A stretch of 64,000 bases of DNA from positions 2,849,423 through 2,913,422 of the forward strand of contig LT629697.1 in NCBI GenBank assembly GCA_900100325.1, given 5' to 3'. Below, one piece after another: positions 24,902 through 34,194 of the stretch (the first letter of the stretch is position 1; every line of letters begins with the position of its first letter). The notes beneath the pieces were generated by a model that was not told the DNA's origin, ran no database searches, and worked only from the letters and a program-made list of their open reading frames with translations. Source of the stretch: Frankineae bacterium MT45 (GTDB lineage Bacteria; Actinomycetota; Actinomycetes; Mycobacteriales; Jatrophihabitantaceae). The position numbers and the translations under genes were made by a program.

Positions 24902-26068
24902 TTAGCTGGCGGACTTGATGTCTCCGATGAGACCGATCGTGCCGTCCTTCTGCTGGTACAGGTTGATGACCTGAGCCGAAACTTCACCACTCGGCAGGAA
25001 CTTGATCTGCGTGGTGATTCCCTTGTAATCGAGGGCGTTGACGGCATCCCAGACTGCCTTGCGGGTGGCCGTTCCGCTCTTCGCCGCCGTCGAGATCGCG
25101 CTGATCAGTGCGTTCGTGGCGTCGTAGGCCTCGGGCGAGTACGTCGACGGGTCGGTGTTGAACTTCGCCTTGTAGGCGGTGTTGAAGTCCTTCGCCTGCG
25201 GGGCAACCGTGGCGTCGAGGCAGCCACAGGAGAAGTACCAGCCGTTACCGGCGTCGCCGGCGGCAGCGGTGAACTTCGAGGACTTGCCACCGTTACCGGT
25301 CATGGTCAGGCCGGTGTAGCCAGCCGTCTTCAGGGCCTTGGCGAACTGTCCGGCCTGGGTGTCGTAGCCACCGTAGAAGAGCGCTCCGTCGCCGGAAGCC
25401 TTCACGGCCTGGGCGATGACGCTGTAGTCGGTGGTCTTGGCGTCGACGCCCTGACGGGTCACCGAACCGCCACCGGCCTTGACGGCCGCCTCGACCGCGT
25501 CAGCGGCACCCTTGCCGTAGTCGCTGAGGTCATCGACGACGAAGACCTTCTTCGACTTCTTCAGCAGGTACTCGCCGGCCTCCTGGCCTTCGAGGGAGTC
25601 CGGCGGGACGACCCGGTGGAAGGACTTGAAGCCGAGCGTGGTGAGCGCCGGGTTAGTGGCCGAGGGGCTGATGAGCACCAGGCCGGCGGCGTCGTAGGAG
25701 GCGCCCACCGCCTTGGTCGCGCCCGAAAAGCTGGGGCCGATGACGCCGAGGATCGTGGCGTCCTGCTGCAGCACGGCGGCAGCGGCCGGAGCCTTGGCCG
25801 GGTCACCGACGTCGTCGGACTTGACCAGCGCCAGCTTGAAGCCGAGATCGCTCTTGGCGTTCGCCTGCTCGACGGCAAGTTCGACGGCGTTGACCTCGTT
25901 GATACCGAGCTGCGCGTTGTCGCCGGAGAGCGGGCCTTCAAAGCCGATCTTGTACGTCTGGGAGGCGGTGGTCGTGTTGGTGGCCTTCTTGCTGTTGGAG
26001 CACGCCGCAAGGGCAAGCGCCGCAGCGAGGCCGACGACCGCAACCTTCGTTATCGGAGTAATACGCAC
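24902..26068 (-). CDS. livJ: Branched-chain amino acid-type ABC transporter substrate-binding lipoprotein
   Basis: A 388-aa extracellular receptor anchored by lipid. The N-terminal signal ends in a lipobox ALALAACSNSKK. The mature protein has the Peripla_BP_6 pattern: YKIGFEGPLSGDNAQLGINE, VIGPSFSGATKAVGASYDAAG, YGGYDTQAGQFAKALKTAGY and YSPEAYDATNALISAI. The GTG at 26068 is chosen because AAGGGG lies eight bases upstream; a longer frame to 26104 lacks support. Ligand could be branched-chain amino acids, amides or urea; the sequence does not decide. First gene of livJHMGF. Confidence 0.93.
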   Translation of the reverse strand: MRITPITKVAVVGLAAALALAACSNSKKATNTTTASQTYKIGFEGPLSGDNAQLGINEVNAVELAVEQANAKSDLGFKLALVKSDDVGDPAKAPAAAAVLQQDATILGVIGPSFSGATKAVGASYDAAGLVLISPSATNPALTTLGFKSFHRVVPPDSLEGQEAGEYLLKKSKKVFVVDDLSDYGKGAADAVEAAVKAGGGSVTRQGVDAKTTDYSVIAQAVKASGDGALFYGGYDTQAGQFAKALKTAGYTGLTMTGNGGKSSKFTAAAGDAGNGWYFSCGCLDATVAPQAKDFNTAYKAKFNTDPSTYSPEAYDATNALISAISTAAKSGTATRKAVWDAVNALDYKGITTQIKFLPSGEVSAQVINLYQQKDGTIGLIGDIKSAS

Positions 26069-26222
26069 TGACAGACCCCTTAGGGAGAATCGGGCGGACT
26101 CCATCTAGAAGTCCGCTGTGATTTGTGGAGCCTAATCCAGGGGTCCGGTGTTAACACGGATTCGTCGGAAACTATGGCTTGTCGTAACCAAATCTCCACA
26201 CTTGAACCCAACACAAACGGGG

Positions 26223-26813
26223 CTACTTATCGGTAATATTGCCCGTAAGTACCAGCTCGGCTACTGCCCGCATCGAGGTGCGGTTGTCCATCGCCGCGCG
26301 CTGAATCCAACGAAACGCCTCCGGCTCGGTGAGCTTGTGCTGGGTCATCAACGTCCCCTTCGCCCGCTCGATGAGCTTCCGCGTCTCCAGGCGATCCTTG
26401 AGGTCGGTCACCTCATGCTCCAGGGCGCGCATCTCGGCGAAGCGAGCCGTCGCCATCTCCAGCGCCGGCAGTAGATCACGTTTCTGGAACGGCTTCACCA
26501 GGTACGCCATCGCCCCCGCCTCGCCAGCCCGCTCGATCAGGTCGCGCTGGCTGAAGGCGGTCAGCATGACCACCGGGGCGATGCGCTCCTCGGTGATCAG
26601 GGCCGCGGCCGTGATCCCGTCCATCTTCGGCATCTTCACGTCGCAGATCACGAGGTCCGGCGTGAGCTCACGGGCCAGGGCGACGGCCTGCTCACCGTCC
26701 GCGGCCTCGCCGATGACCTGGAAGCCCTCCTCCAGCAACATCTCCCGAAGATCGAGGCGAATGATCGCCTCATCTTCGGCGATCAGGATGCGAAGCGATG
26801 ACGGCTCTACCAC
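26223..26813 (-). CDS. pdtaR: Response regulator with RNA-binding ANTAR domain (PdtaR-like)
   Basis: A 196-aa two-domain regulator. The receiver domain (about 8-125) has LRILIAEDEAIIRLDL, phospho-acceptor Asp in DLVICDVKMPKMDG, Thr in VVMLTAFSQ and Lys in YLVKPFQKRDLL. The ANTAR domain (about 135-190) reads RKLIERAKGTLMTQHKLTEP and ends AFRWIQRAAMDNRTSM. ANTAR proteins bind paired RNA hairpins and prevent termination. Location between tesB and polA matches Rv1626 (PdtaR) of M. tuberculosis, whose partner kinase is PdtaS, encoded elsewhere there. No ANTAR hairpin pair was recognised in the window. Confidence 0.93.
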   Translation of the reverse strand: MVEPSSLRILIAEDEAIIRLDLREMLLEEGFQVIGEAADGEQAVALARELTPDLVICDVKMPKMDGITAAALITEERIAPVVMLTAFSQRDLIERAGEAGAMAYLVKPFQKRDLLPALEMATARFAEMRALEHEVTDLKDRLETRKLIERAKGTLMTQHKLTEPEAFRWIQRAAMDNRTSMRAVAELVLTGNITDK

Positions 26814-26889
26814 TGGGCATCCTTTCGCACTGCGCGAGGCAGGATCTCAGGCGGGAAGTTCGTTGCGGTTAGGATAGTCGGCGCGCTGC

Positions 26890-26963
26890 GCCCCTGTATC
26901 CCAACCGGTAGAGGAAATGGTCTCAAACACCATCTAGTGTGGGTTCGAATCCCACCGGGGGCA
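26890..26963 (+). tRNA. tRNA with CAA (Leu) anticodon and a short variable loop
   Basis: A 74-base cloverleaf: acceptor gcccctg/cgggggc, anticodon stem atggt/accat with loop CTCAAAC (U33, anticodon CAA, A37), variable region only five bases (ctagt), T-stem gtggg/cccac with loop TTCGAAT, discriminator A, no encoded CCA. Leucine tRNAs normally have a long variable arm (total about 85 bases), so this class I body is atypical. The D-stem is weak, with one mismatch in the standard register. Its charging identity is uncertain. Confidence 0.8.
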
Positions 26964-27009
26964 CTCTCCTGCCGGCTATACGCCGGCCGCGGCAACGAGA
27001 TCGCGCCGA

Positions 27010-27963
27010 TCAAGCGGTGTGAACCCGGACGACGCCCTCTTGCACCACGCTCGCGAGCAGGCGCCCGTCCTGGGAGTACATCTGCCCGGTGGCCAGCCCC
27101 CGCCCACCCGAGGCCGAAGGTGATTCGGTGGTGTACAGAAACCACTCGTCGGCCCGAAACGGTCGGTGGAACCACATCGCGTGGTCCAGCGATGCGAGGG
27201 CGATCGGGTCGAAGCCCCACGAGAGCCCGTGATGCACCAGCACAGAGTCCAGCAGCGTGATGTCGGAGGCAAAGGTCATCGCACAGACGTGCACCAGCGG
27301 ATCGTTCGGCAGGTAGCCGTTGGCCCGCATCCAGACGCGGTGCGGGCCCCCACCACGTGGCCCCTTGCCCCGCTGGATCCACGGCGGATCGTCGACGTAG
27401 CGGATATCGATCGGAATCGTGAAGCGGCTCATCGCCTCCTTGAGCCCCGGAAACTCCTGCTGCCAGTGCTCCACCGTCGGCAGCGAGGCGGGGCTGGGGA
27501 CGTCGGGCATCACGCTCTGGTGATCGATGCCGCCCTGCTCAAGCTGGAAGGACGCCGAGAGCGAGAAGATCGGTACGCCGTGCTGAATCGCCAGCACGCG
27601 GCGGGTGGCGAAGGATCGGCCATCCCGGACCCGATCGACCGTGTAGATGATCGGGACCTCGGGGTCTCCCGGACGGATGAAGTAGGAGTGCAGCGAGTGC
27701 ACCGGCCGGTCTGCCTCCACGGTGCGACCGGCCGCGATCAGGGCCTGCCCGGCCACCTGGCCGCCGAAGATGCGCTGCTGCTCGATCTTCGGGGTGAAGC
27801 CGCGGAAGATGTTCTCCTCGATCTTCTCGAGGTCGAGGAGATGCAGCAGCCCGTCGAGGCCGGTGCCGGGGACCTTCGTCTCGGCGTCGACGTCGGGCAC
27901 GAAGTCGGTGCCGAGATCTGAGATCGAGTCGGCACCGTGCTTGGAGAAAGATTCAGCGGTCAC
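27010..27963 (-). CDS. tesB: Acyl-CoA thioesterase II
   Basis: A 317-aa double hot-dog thioesterase that hydrolyses acyl-CoA. The first hot-dog has FGGQVAGQALIAAGRTV and HSLHSYFIRPGDP; the second has LDSVLVHHGLSWGFDPIALA with catalytic Asp in SLDHAMWFHRPF and the terminal Gln/Thr-region QDGRLLASVVQEGVVR. TesB is about 290 aa, so length fits. The start is placed at the GTG at 27963, which overlaps the pyk 3' end by 11 bases; an ATG at 27975 is the alternative. A GGAG lies 12 bases upstream. Order pyk-tesB-pdtaR matches M. tuberculosis Rv1617-Rv1618-Rv1626. Confidence 0.92.
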   Translation of the reverse strand: MTAESFSKHGADSISDLGTDFVPDVDAETKVPGTGLDGLLHLLDLEKIEENIFRGFTPKIEQQRIFGGQVAGQALIAAGRTVEADRPVHSLHSYFIRPGDPEVPIIYTVDRVRDGRSFATRRVLAIQHGVPIFSLSASFQLEQGGIDHQSVMPDVPSPASLPTVEHWQQEFPGLKEAMSRFTIPIDIRYVDDPPWIQRGKGPRGGGPHRVWMRANGYLPNDPLVHVCAMTFASDITLLDSVLVHHGLSWGFDPIALASLDHAMWFHRPFRADEWFLYTTESPSASGGRGLATGQMYSQDGRLLASVVQEGVVRVHTA

Positions 27964-29374
27964 GTTGCAGCACATCTCCGATGTGATGGACACGAATGGT
28001 ATTCGTGGCGCCTGGCGTGGTGGGTGGTGTTCCGGCAACAACAATAACGAGATCGTTGGGGCGACACACGGCCCGCTGGACGAGCGCCGCGTCGACCTGG
28101 CGCACCATCTCGTCGGTGGTCTGCACGGTCCAGACCAGGTACGACTCGGTGCCCCATAGCAGCGCCATCTGCCGGCGTACGTTCTCGTCCGGGGTGAAGA
28201 CGATGAACCGCTGCGTCGGGTGCAGACGGGCCAGCCGGCGCGCGGTGTCGCCGGTCTGGGTGAACGCCACCAGCGCCACCGCCCCCATCGCATCCCCGAT
28301 GTCCTTCGCCGCCTTGGCGATGGCTCCGCCCGAGGTCCGCGGATTGTGCATCAAACCCGGGACGAAGAGCCCGGATGTCTCCATCGAATCGATGATTCGG
28401 GCCATGGTGGCGACGGTCTGGATCGGGTAGGTACCGACGCTGGTCTCACCTGAGAGCATCACCGCATCCGCACCGTCGAGGACGGCGTTCGCCACGTCGG
28501 AGGCCTCGGCCCGGGTCGGGCGAGAGTGCGTGATCATCGACTCCAACATCTGGGTCGCGACGATGACCGGCTTGGCGTTGTCTCGGCAGATCTGAATCGC
28601 CCGCTTCTGCACCATCGGGACCTGCTCCAGCGGCATCTCCACGCCGAGGTCACCGCGGGCGACCATGATGCCGTCGAAGGCGAGCACGATCTGTTCGAGA
28701 GCGTCCACCGCCTCCGGCTTCTCGATCTTCGCGATGACCGGGCGACGGATTCCGACGCGGTCCATCACCTGATGAACCAGCTTCACGTCCTCGGCGCTGC
28801 GCACGAACGACAGCGCGATGTAGTCCACCCCGAGGCGGAGCGCGAACTCCAGGTCGTCGGCGTCCTTCTCGGACATGGCCGGCACGCTCACCGCGACGCC
28901 GGGGAGCGAGAGGCCCTTGTTGTTGCTGACCTTCCCACCCTCGGTGACGTCGCAGACGACGTCGTTGTCTTCGATGTAGACGGCCACCAGCCCGACGTTT
29001 CCGTCATCCACCAGGAGGCGGTCGCCGGCCCGGACGTCCTGGGCGAGCTGCTTGTAGGTGGTCGAGACGCGGTCGTGGTCACCGATGATGTCGTCGACGG
29101 TGATCCGGACCCGCTCGCCGGTTGCCCACATCACCGGGCCGTCGGCGAAGCGTCCGAGGCGGATCTTCGGCCCCTGCAGGTCGGCCAGGATGGCGACGTT
29201 GCGTCCGGAGGCCTCAGCCTCCTCACGCACTTCGCGAAAGCGCATCCCGTGGTCTGAATGCTCGCCGTGGCTGAAGTTCAGCCGAGCGACATTCATGCCT
29301 GCATCTATGAGGGAACGGATGCGTGTGTCGGTCGAGGGCCCGAGTGTGCAAACTATCTTTGCGCGACGTGTCAC
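27953..29374 (-). CDS. pyk: Pyruvate kinase
   Basis: A 473-aa glycolytic enzyme converting PEP and ADP to pyruvate and ATP. The N-terminus RRAKIVCTLGPST, the GMNVARLNFSHG metal/phosphate region, the active-site segment VIAKIEKPEAVDALEQI, MVARGDLGVEMPLEQVP and TQMLESMITHSRPTRAE are all intact. The C-terminal allosteric domain follows (AFTQTGDTARRLA). The GTG at 29374 gives the usual family length; a longer frame to 29434 lacks conserved sequence. The 3' end overlaps tesB. Confidence 0.96.
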   Translation of the reverse strand: MTRRAKIVCTLGPSTDTRIRSLIDAGMNVARLNFSHGEHSDHGMRFREVREEAEASGRNVAILADLQGPKIRLGRFADGPVMWATGERVRITVDDIIGDHDRVSTTYKQLAQDVRAGDRLLVDDGNVGLVAVYIEDNDVVCDVTEGGKVSNNKGLSLPGVAVSVPAMSEKDADDLEFALRLGVDYIALSFVRSAEDVKLVHQVMDRVGIRRPVIAKIEKPEAVDALEQIVLAFDGIMVARGDLGVEMPLEQVPMVQKRAIQICRDNAKPVIVATQMLESMITHSRPTRAEASDVANAVLDGADAVMLSGETSVGTYPIQTVATMARIIDSMETSGLFVPGLMHNPRTSGGAIAKAAKDIGDAMGAVALVAFTQTGDTARRLARLHPTQRFIVFTPDENVRRQMALLWGTESYLVWTVQTTDEMVRQVDAALVQRAVCRPNDLVIVVAGTPPTTPGATNTIRVHHIGDVLQRDR

Positions 29375-29474
29375 ATCACACACACTACGGGGTTTTGGGT
29401 CGATCTCCCGACCCACCGGAAGCGCTTTTTGCATTTCCTGCCCTCGGTGGTCGCGACGCCGGTCAGGCTGCCGG

Positions 29475-32400
29475 TCAGGCTCTGGCCGCGGCCATCACCG
29501 CGGCGTCGATATCCTCACCGGCGGCTGCGGCCCGAGCGGAGGCGGCAACGACGCGCCGGTAATCACGGGCAACGACCGAGCTGAAGCGGGCGACGGCCGC
29601 GGGCCAGTCCCGCAGCAGTTCAGCCGCCACCTCGGAGCCCGTCTCGGCCAAATGCGCGTTGACGATCGACTCGACCTGCCGCGACTCCTCCTCGCTCAGC
29701 GGGTCGACATCGACGAGCTCCGGGTTCACCAGCGTCGCGTCGAGATCGAGGACGAAGGCCTGACCACCGGACATCCCGGCCCCCAGATTGCGTCCGGTCG
29801 GGCCGAGGATCACCGCCACTCCCCCCGTCATGTACTCGAGCGCGTGGTTGCCCACACCCTCGCAGACCACGGTGGCGCCGGAGTTCCGCACGCAGAACCG
29901 CTCGCCGACGATCCCCCGCAGGAAGATCTGACCGCTGGTGGCGCCGTAGCCGATGACGTTGCCGGCGATGATGTTCTGCTCGGCCGCGAAGGTGGCCGAC
30001 GGATGCGGACGGACGATCAACCGTCCCCCGGAGAGTCCCTTCCCCACGTAGTCGTTGGCATCTCCGAGCAGCCGCAGCGTCAGCCCCCGCGGCACGAACG
30101 CACCGAACGACTGGCCGGCGGTACCGGTGAGGGTGATGTCGATGGTCCCGTCGGCCAGCCCGTCCGCGCCGTAGCGGGAGGTGACGAGCGAGCCGAGCAT
30201 CGTCCCGACGGTGCGGTTGACGTTGCGCACCGGGATCTCCAACTCGACCTTCTCACCGTCGAGGAGCGCGCCCTCGCAGAGCGCGATGAGGGTGTTGTCC
30301 AGGGCGGCCTCCAGCCCGTGGTTCTGGCCTCGGGTGCGCTTTGGCGCGTCCCCGTACGGCGAGCGCACCTCGGTCAGGAGCGGGCTCAGGTCCAGCCCGG
30401 CCGCCTTCCAGTGCTCGACGGCACCACGGGTCTCCAGCGCGGCGACCTGACCGATTGCCTCGTCCAGGCTGCGAAACCCGATTTCGGCCAGGATCTCCCG
30501 AACCTGCTGGGCAATGAACTCGAAGAATGTGACGACAAACTCGGGCTCTCCGCTGAAACGCGCCCGCAGGATCGGGTTCTGGGTCGCCACCCCCACCGGG
30601 CAGGTGTCGAGGTGGCAGACCCGCATCATGACGCAGCCGGAGACGATCAGCGGTGCCGTCGCGAAGCCGAACTCCTCGGCCCCGAGCAGGGCGGCGATGA
30701 CGACGTCACGTCCGGTCTTCATCGCCCCGTCGACCTGCACCGTGATGCGATCGCGCAGGCCGTTGAGCAGCAGCGTCTGCTGGGTCTCGGCAAGTCCGAT
30801 CTCCCACGGCAGGCCGGCGTGCTTCAGCGACGTCAGCGGCGCCGCTCCGGTGCCGCCGTCGTGGCCGGAGATGAGGACCACGTCGGCGTGTGCCTTGGAG
30901 ACCCCGGCGGCGACGGTACCCACCCCGGCCTCGGCGACGAGCTTGACGTGCACCCGCGCACTCGGATTCGCGTTCTTGAGATCGTGGATGAGTTGGGCGA
31001 GGTCTTCGATCGAGTAGATGTCGTGATGCGGGGGCGGTGAGATGAGGCCAACCCCGGGCGTCGAGTGGCGGGTCCGGGCGATCCACGGATAGACCTTGAA
31101 TCCGGGGAGTTGCCCACCTTCTCCAGGCTTTGCGCCCTGGGCAACCTTGATCTGGATGTCGTCTGCGTTGACCAGGTAATGGCTGGTCACGCCGAAGCGT
31201 CCGGAGGCGACCTGCTTCACCGCCGAGCGCCTCGAATCGCCGTTCGGGTCCGGGCTGAAGCGGACGGCGTCCTCGCCGCCCTCACCGCAGTTCGACTTGC
31301 CGCCGATCCGGTTCATGGCGATCGCCAATGTTTCATGGGCCTCGGCCGAGATCGACCCATAGGACATCGCACCGGTCGCGAAGCGGGTCACGATCGATTC
31401 CACCGATTCGACCTCGCTGATTGGTATCGACGGGCGGTAACCCTCTTTGAATTCCAGCAACCCGCGAATCGTCCCGCCTGCCCGATTCAGCTCCTCGACC
31501 TTTCGGGTGTAGTCGCCGAAGACGTCGTAGCGCTTCTGCCGGGTGGCGTGCTGCAGTAGGAAGACGGTCTCCGGGTTGAAGAGGTGCAACTCCCCCTCAC
31601 GCCGCCACTGGTACTCACCGCCGATCTCAAGGCGGCGATGAGCCCGGACAGTAGGCAGCGTCGGGTAGGCCCGGGCGTGGCGCAGCGCGACCTCTTCGGC
31701 CAGCACCTCCAGTCCTACCCCACCCAGCGGTGATCGGGTGCCGTGGAAGTACTCCTCGATGACCTCGTCCGAGAGACCGATCGCTTCGAATACCTGGGCA
31801 CCGGTGTAGGAGGCGAGGGTGGAGATGCCCATCTTGGACATCACCTTCAGTACGCCCTTCGACAATCCCTTGACGTAGTTGGCGATCGCGGTTGCGCTGT
31901 CGACGCCGGTGATCGAGCCTCGGCTGATCAGATCGTCGATGGACTCGAAGGCGAGGTACGGGTTCACCGCGGAGGCACCGTAGCCGATCAGCAAGGAAAC
32001 ATGGTGCACTTCGCGGGCCTCGCCGGTCTCAAGGATCAGCCCGGCCTGAGTGCGCTGACCGGTGCGCACCAGGTGACGATGCACCGCCGCCGTCATCAGC
32101 AGCGACGGTATCGGGGCGTGGTCAGCGTCGGTGTCACGGTCGGAGAGGATGATCATCCGGGCGCCGCCGCGGATAGCCTCCGAGCACTCCTGCCGTACCC
32201 GGTCCAGCGCGGCGGCCAGAGCCTCACCGCCGCCATGCACCCGGTACCGGCCGTCGATGAGATGGCACTGGAAATCCGGACGGGTTCCATCCGCATTGAT
32301 ATGCCAGATCTTGGCCAACTCGTCGTTGTCGATCACCGGCCGCGGCAGCACCAACTGCCGGCAGGATTCGGGCTGCGGCTCGAAGAGATTGCGCTCGGCG

Positions 32401-34037
32401 CCGATCGTTCCGGCGTAGGAGGTCACCATCTGCTCGCGTATCGCATCGAGCGGTGGGTTGGTGACCTGGGCGAAGAGTTCGCTGAAATAGTCGAAGAGAA
32501 GTCGGGGATGCTCGGAGAGGGCGGCCAACGGTGTGTCCGTACCCATCGAGCCGATCGGCTCCGCGCCGCTGAGCGCGACCGGGCTGATCAGAATGCGCAA
32601 CTCCTCCTCGGTGTAGCCGAAGATCAGCTGACGGCGGGTCACCGATTCATGCGGGTAGTACACGTGATCTCGCGGCGGGAGTGCGTCCAGGCGCAGGATC
32701 TCGGCGTCCAGCCAATCGGCATACGGCAGCGCTTCGGCCAGTTCGGCCTTCACCTCGGCATCGCTCACCAACTCACCACGCGCCGTGTCGGCCAGGAACA
32801 TCCGCCCCGGCTGAAGGCGCCCCTTGGCCACGACAGTGGCCGGATCGAGTTCCAGGACGCCGGCCTCGCTGGCGAGGACAACGAGATCGTCCGACGTCCG
32901 CCACCAGCGCCCGGGCCGGAGCCCGTTGCGGTCCAGGACAGCGCCGATGATCGATCCGTCGGTGAAGGCGACACAGGCCGGCCCGTCCCAGGGTTCCATC
33001 AACGACGCATGGAAGCGATAGAAGTCACGGCGCGAACGCTCCATTGACTGGTCGTTCTCCCAGGCCTCCGGGATCATCATCAGCACCGCATGCGGTAGCG
33101 ACCGGCCACCCAGATGGAGAAGCTCGAGAACCTCGTCGAATGAGGCCGAATCGCTGGCGCCGGGAGTGCAGATCGGCGCCAGCCGGGAGAGGTCGCCGGG
33201 AAGCAGCTCGGAGTGCAGCAGTGCCTCCCGAGCCTGCATCCAGTTGCGGTTACCTCGAATCGTGTTGATCTCACCGTTGTGAGCGACGTAGCGGAACGGA
33301 TGGGCCAGTGCCCAGGACGGGAACGTATTGGTGGAGAAGCGGCTGTGGACCAGCCCGATCGCACTGGCGAACCGAGGATCGCGCAGATCCGGGAAGAATT
33401 CGCCCAGCTGATCGGTGGTCAGCATTCCCTTGTAAATCATGGTGCGGCTTGAGAGCGAGGGAAGGTAGAGTTCCAGGCCACGCTCGCGCGCGGCGTTCTC
33501 CGCTACCTTGCGCAGACAGAAGGCCTTACGATCCAAGGCGATTCCGGTCTCGGCGGCCAACCCGGCGACGAAGATCTGCCGGAACGCCGGCATCACCGAT
33601 GTCGCGGCCGACCCCAGAGGAGCCGGATTTGTCGGCACATCACGCCAGCCGAGGATCTCCAACCCCTCCTCGGCGGCGATCTCGGTGAGCAGCGCGGCGG
33701 CGCGCTCCGCTTCGGCTGTGTCGCGAGGCAGGAAGACTAGCCCGGCCGCGTAGCTCCCCACCGTCGGCAACTCGAAGTCGACGACGCCCCGCAGGAACTC
33801 ATCGGGGATGGCGACGGTGATGCCTGCACCGTCCCCGGAGGAGGGCTCGGCCCCGGCTGCCCCGCGGTGATCGAGATTGTGCAGCGCGGTGAGGGCCTGC
33901 TCCACGATGCGGTGCGATGGCCGCCCCTTCAGATCGGCGACGAAGGCGACTCCGCACGAGTCGGTCTCGAACTCGGGATCGTAGAGGCCCCGCTTGGCCG
34001 GCACGGCTGAGAAAGGGGTACGTGGCACCATATCCAC
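29475..34037 (-). CDS. gltB: Glutamate synthase large subunit
   Basis: A 1520-aa enzyme that makes two glutamates from glutamine and 2-oxoglutarate. A propeptide of 27 residues precedes the N-terminal nucleophile Cys28 ([14 protein letters not shown]) of the class II glutaminase domain (about 28-430). The central and FMN synthase domains follow, with [10 protein letters not shown] and [16 protein letters not shown], and the 3Fe-4S cysteines in [19 protein letters not shown]. The C-terminal beta-helix has GXXGXXXG-type repeats ([16 protein letters not shown]). The gltD small-subunit gene is not next to it: pyk follows 100 bases downstream. The gene lies between pyk and the amtB-glnB-glnD operon on the same strand. 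Confidence 0.97.
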   Translation of the reverse strand: MDMVPRTPFSAVPAKRGLYDPEFETDSCGVAFVADLKGRPSHRIVEQALTALHNLDHRGAAGAEPSSGDGAGITVAIPDEFLRGVVDFELPTVGSYAAGLVFLPRDTAEAERAAALLTEIAAEEGLEILGWRDVPTNPAPLGSAATSVMPAFRQIFVAGLAAETGIALDRKAFCLRKVAENAARERGLELYLPSLSSRTMIYKGMLTTDQLGEFFPDLRDPRFASAIGLVHSRFSTNTFPSWALAHPFRYVAHNGEINTIRGNRNWMQAREALLHSELLPGDLSRLAPICTPGASDSASFDEVLELLHLGGRSLPHAVLMMIPEAWENDQSMERSRRDFYRFHASLMEPWDGPACVAFTDGSIIGAVLDRNGLRPGRWWRTSDDLVVLASEAGVLELDPATVVAKGRLQPGRMFLADTARGELVSDAEVKAELAEALPYADWLDAEILRLDALPPRDHVYYPHESVTRRQLIFGYTEEELRILISPVALSGAEPIGSMGTDTPLAALSEHPRLLFDYFSELFAQVTNPPLDAIREQMVTSYAGTIGAERNLFEPQPESCRQLVLPRPVIDNDELAKIWHINADGTRPDFQCHLIDGRYRVHGGGEALAAALDRVRQECSEAIRGGARMIILSDRDTDADHAPIPSLLMTAAVHRHLVRTGQRTQAGLILETGEAREVHHVSLLIGYGASAVNPYLAFESIDDLISRGSITGVDSATAIANYVKGLSKGVLKVMSKMGISTLASYTGAQVFEAIGLSDEVIEEYFHGTRSPLGGVGLEVLAEEVALRHARAYPTLPTVRAHRRLEIGGEYQWRREGELHLFNPETVFLLQHATRQKRYDVFGDYTRKVEELNRAGGTIRGLLEFKEGYRPSIPISEVESVESIVTRFATGAMSYGSISAEAHETLAIAMNRIGGKSNCGEGGEDAVRFSPDPNGDSRRSAVKQVASGRFGVTSHYLVNADDIQIKVAQGAKPGEGGQLPGFKVYPWIARTRHSTPGVGLISPPPHHDIYSIEDLAQLIHDLKNANPSARVHVKLVAEAGVGTVAAGVSKAHADVVLISGHDGGTGAAPLTSLKHAGLPWEIGLAETQQTLLLNGLRDRITVQVDGAMKTGRDVVIAALLGAEEFGFATAPLIVSGCVMMRVCHLDTCPVGVATQNPILRARFSGEPEFVVTFFEFIAQQVREILAEIGFRSLDEAIGQVAALETRGAVEHWKAAGLDLSPLLTEVRSPYGDAPKRTRGQNHGLEAALDNTLIALCEGALLDGEKVELEIPVRNVNRTVGTMLGSLVTSRYGADGLADGTIDITLTGTAGQSFGAFVPRGLTLRLLGDANDYVGKGLSGGRLIVRPHPSATFAAEQNIIAGNVIGYGATSGQIFLRGIVGERFCVRNSGATVVCEGVGNHALEYMTGGVAVILGPTGRNLGAGMSGGQAFVLDLDATLVNPELVDVDPLSEEESRQVESIVNAHLAETGSEVAAELLRDWPAAVARFSSVVARDYRRVVAASARAAAAGEDIDAAVMAAARA

Positions 34038-34194
34038 TGGCCTCCGGGAATCGTGCGGGAAAGGCAGCGGGACGACGTCGGCCCGAGAATGCGCTGAGCT
34101 GAATACAGATTACCGTTTGCCAGGCACTACATGACGGCCAGCGCCTGTGCGCAATATCAAAGGATCACGGCCGAATCGGAGGGTCGGCACCGGT

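Noticed and set aside
26148-26157. GTGTTAACAC palindrome upstream of livJ as a named operator
   Set aside because: A perfect 10-bp dyad is real, but it is short and matches no regulator I can name, so it is not listed as a site.
29058-31040. 660-aa plus-strand open frame
   Set aside because: Spans the 5' part of pyk and the 3' part of gltB on the opposite strand; no homology visible.
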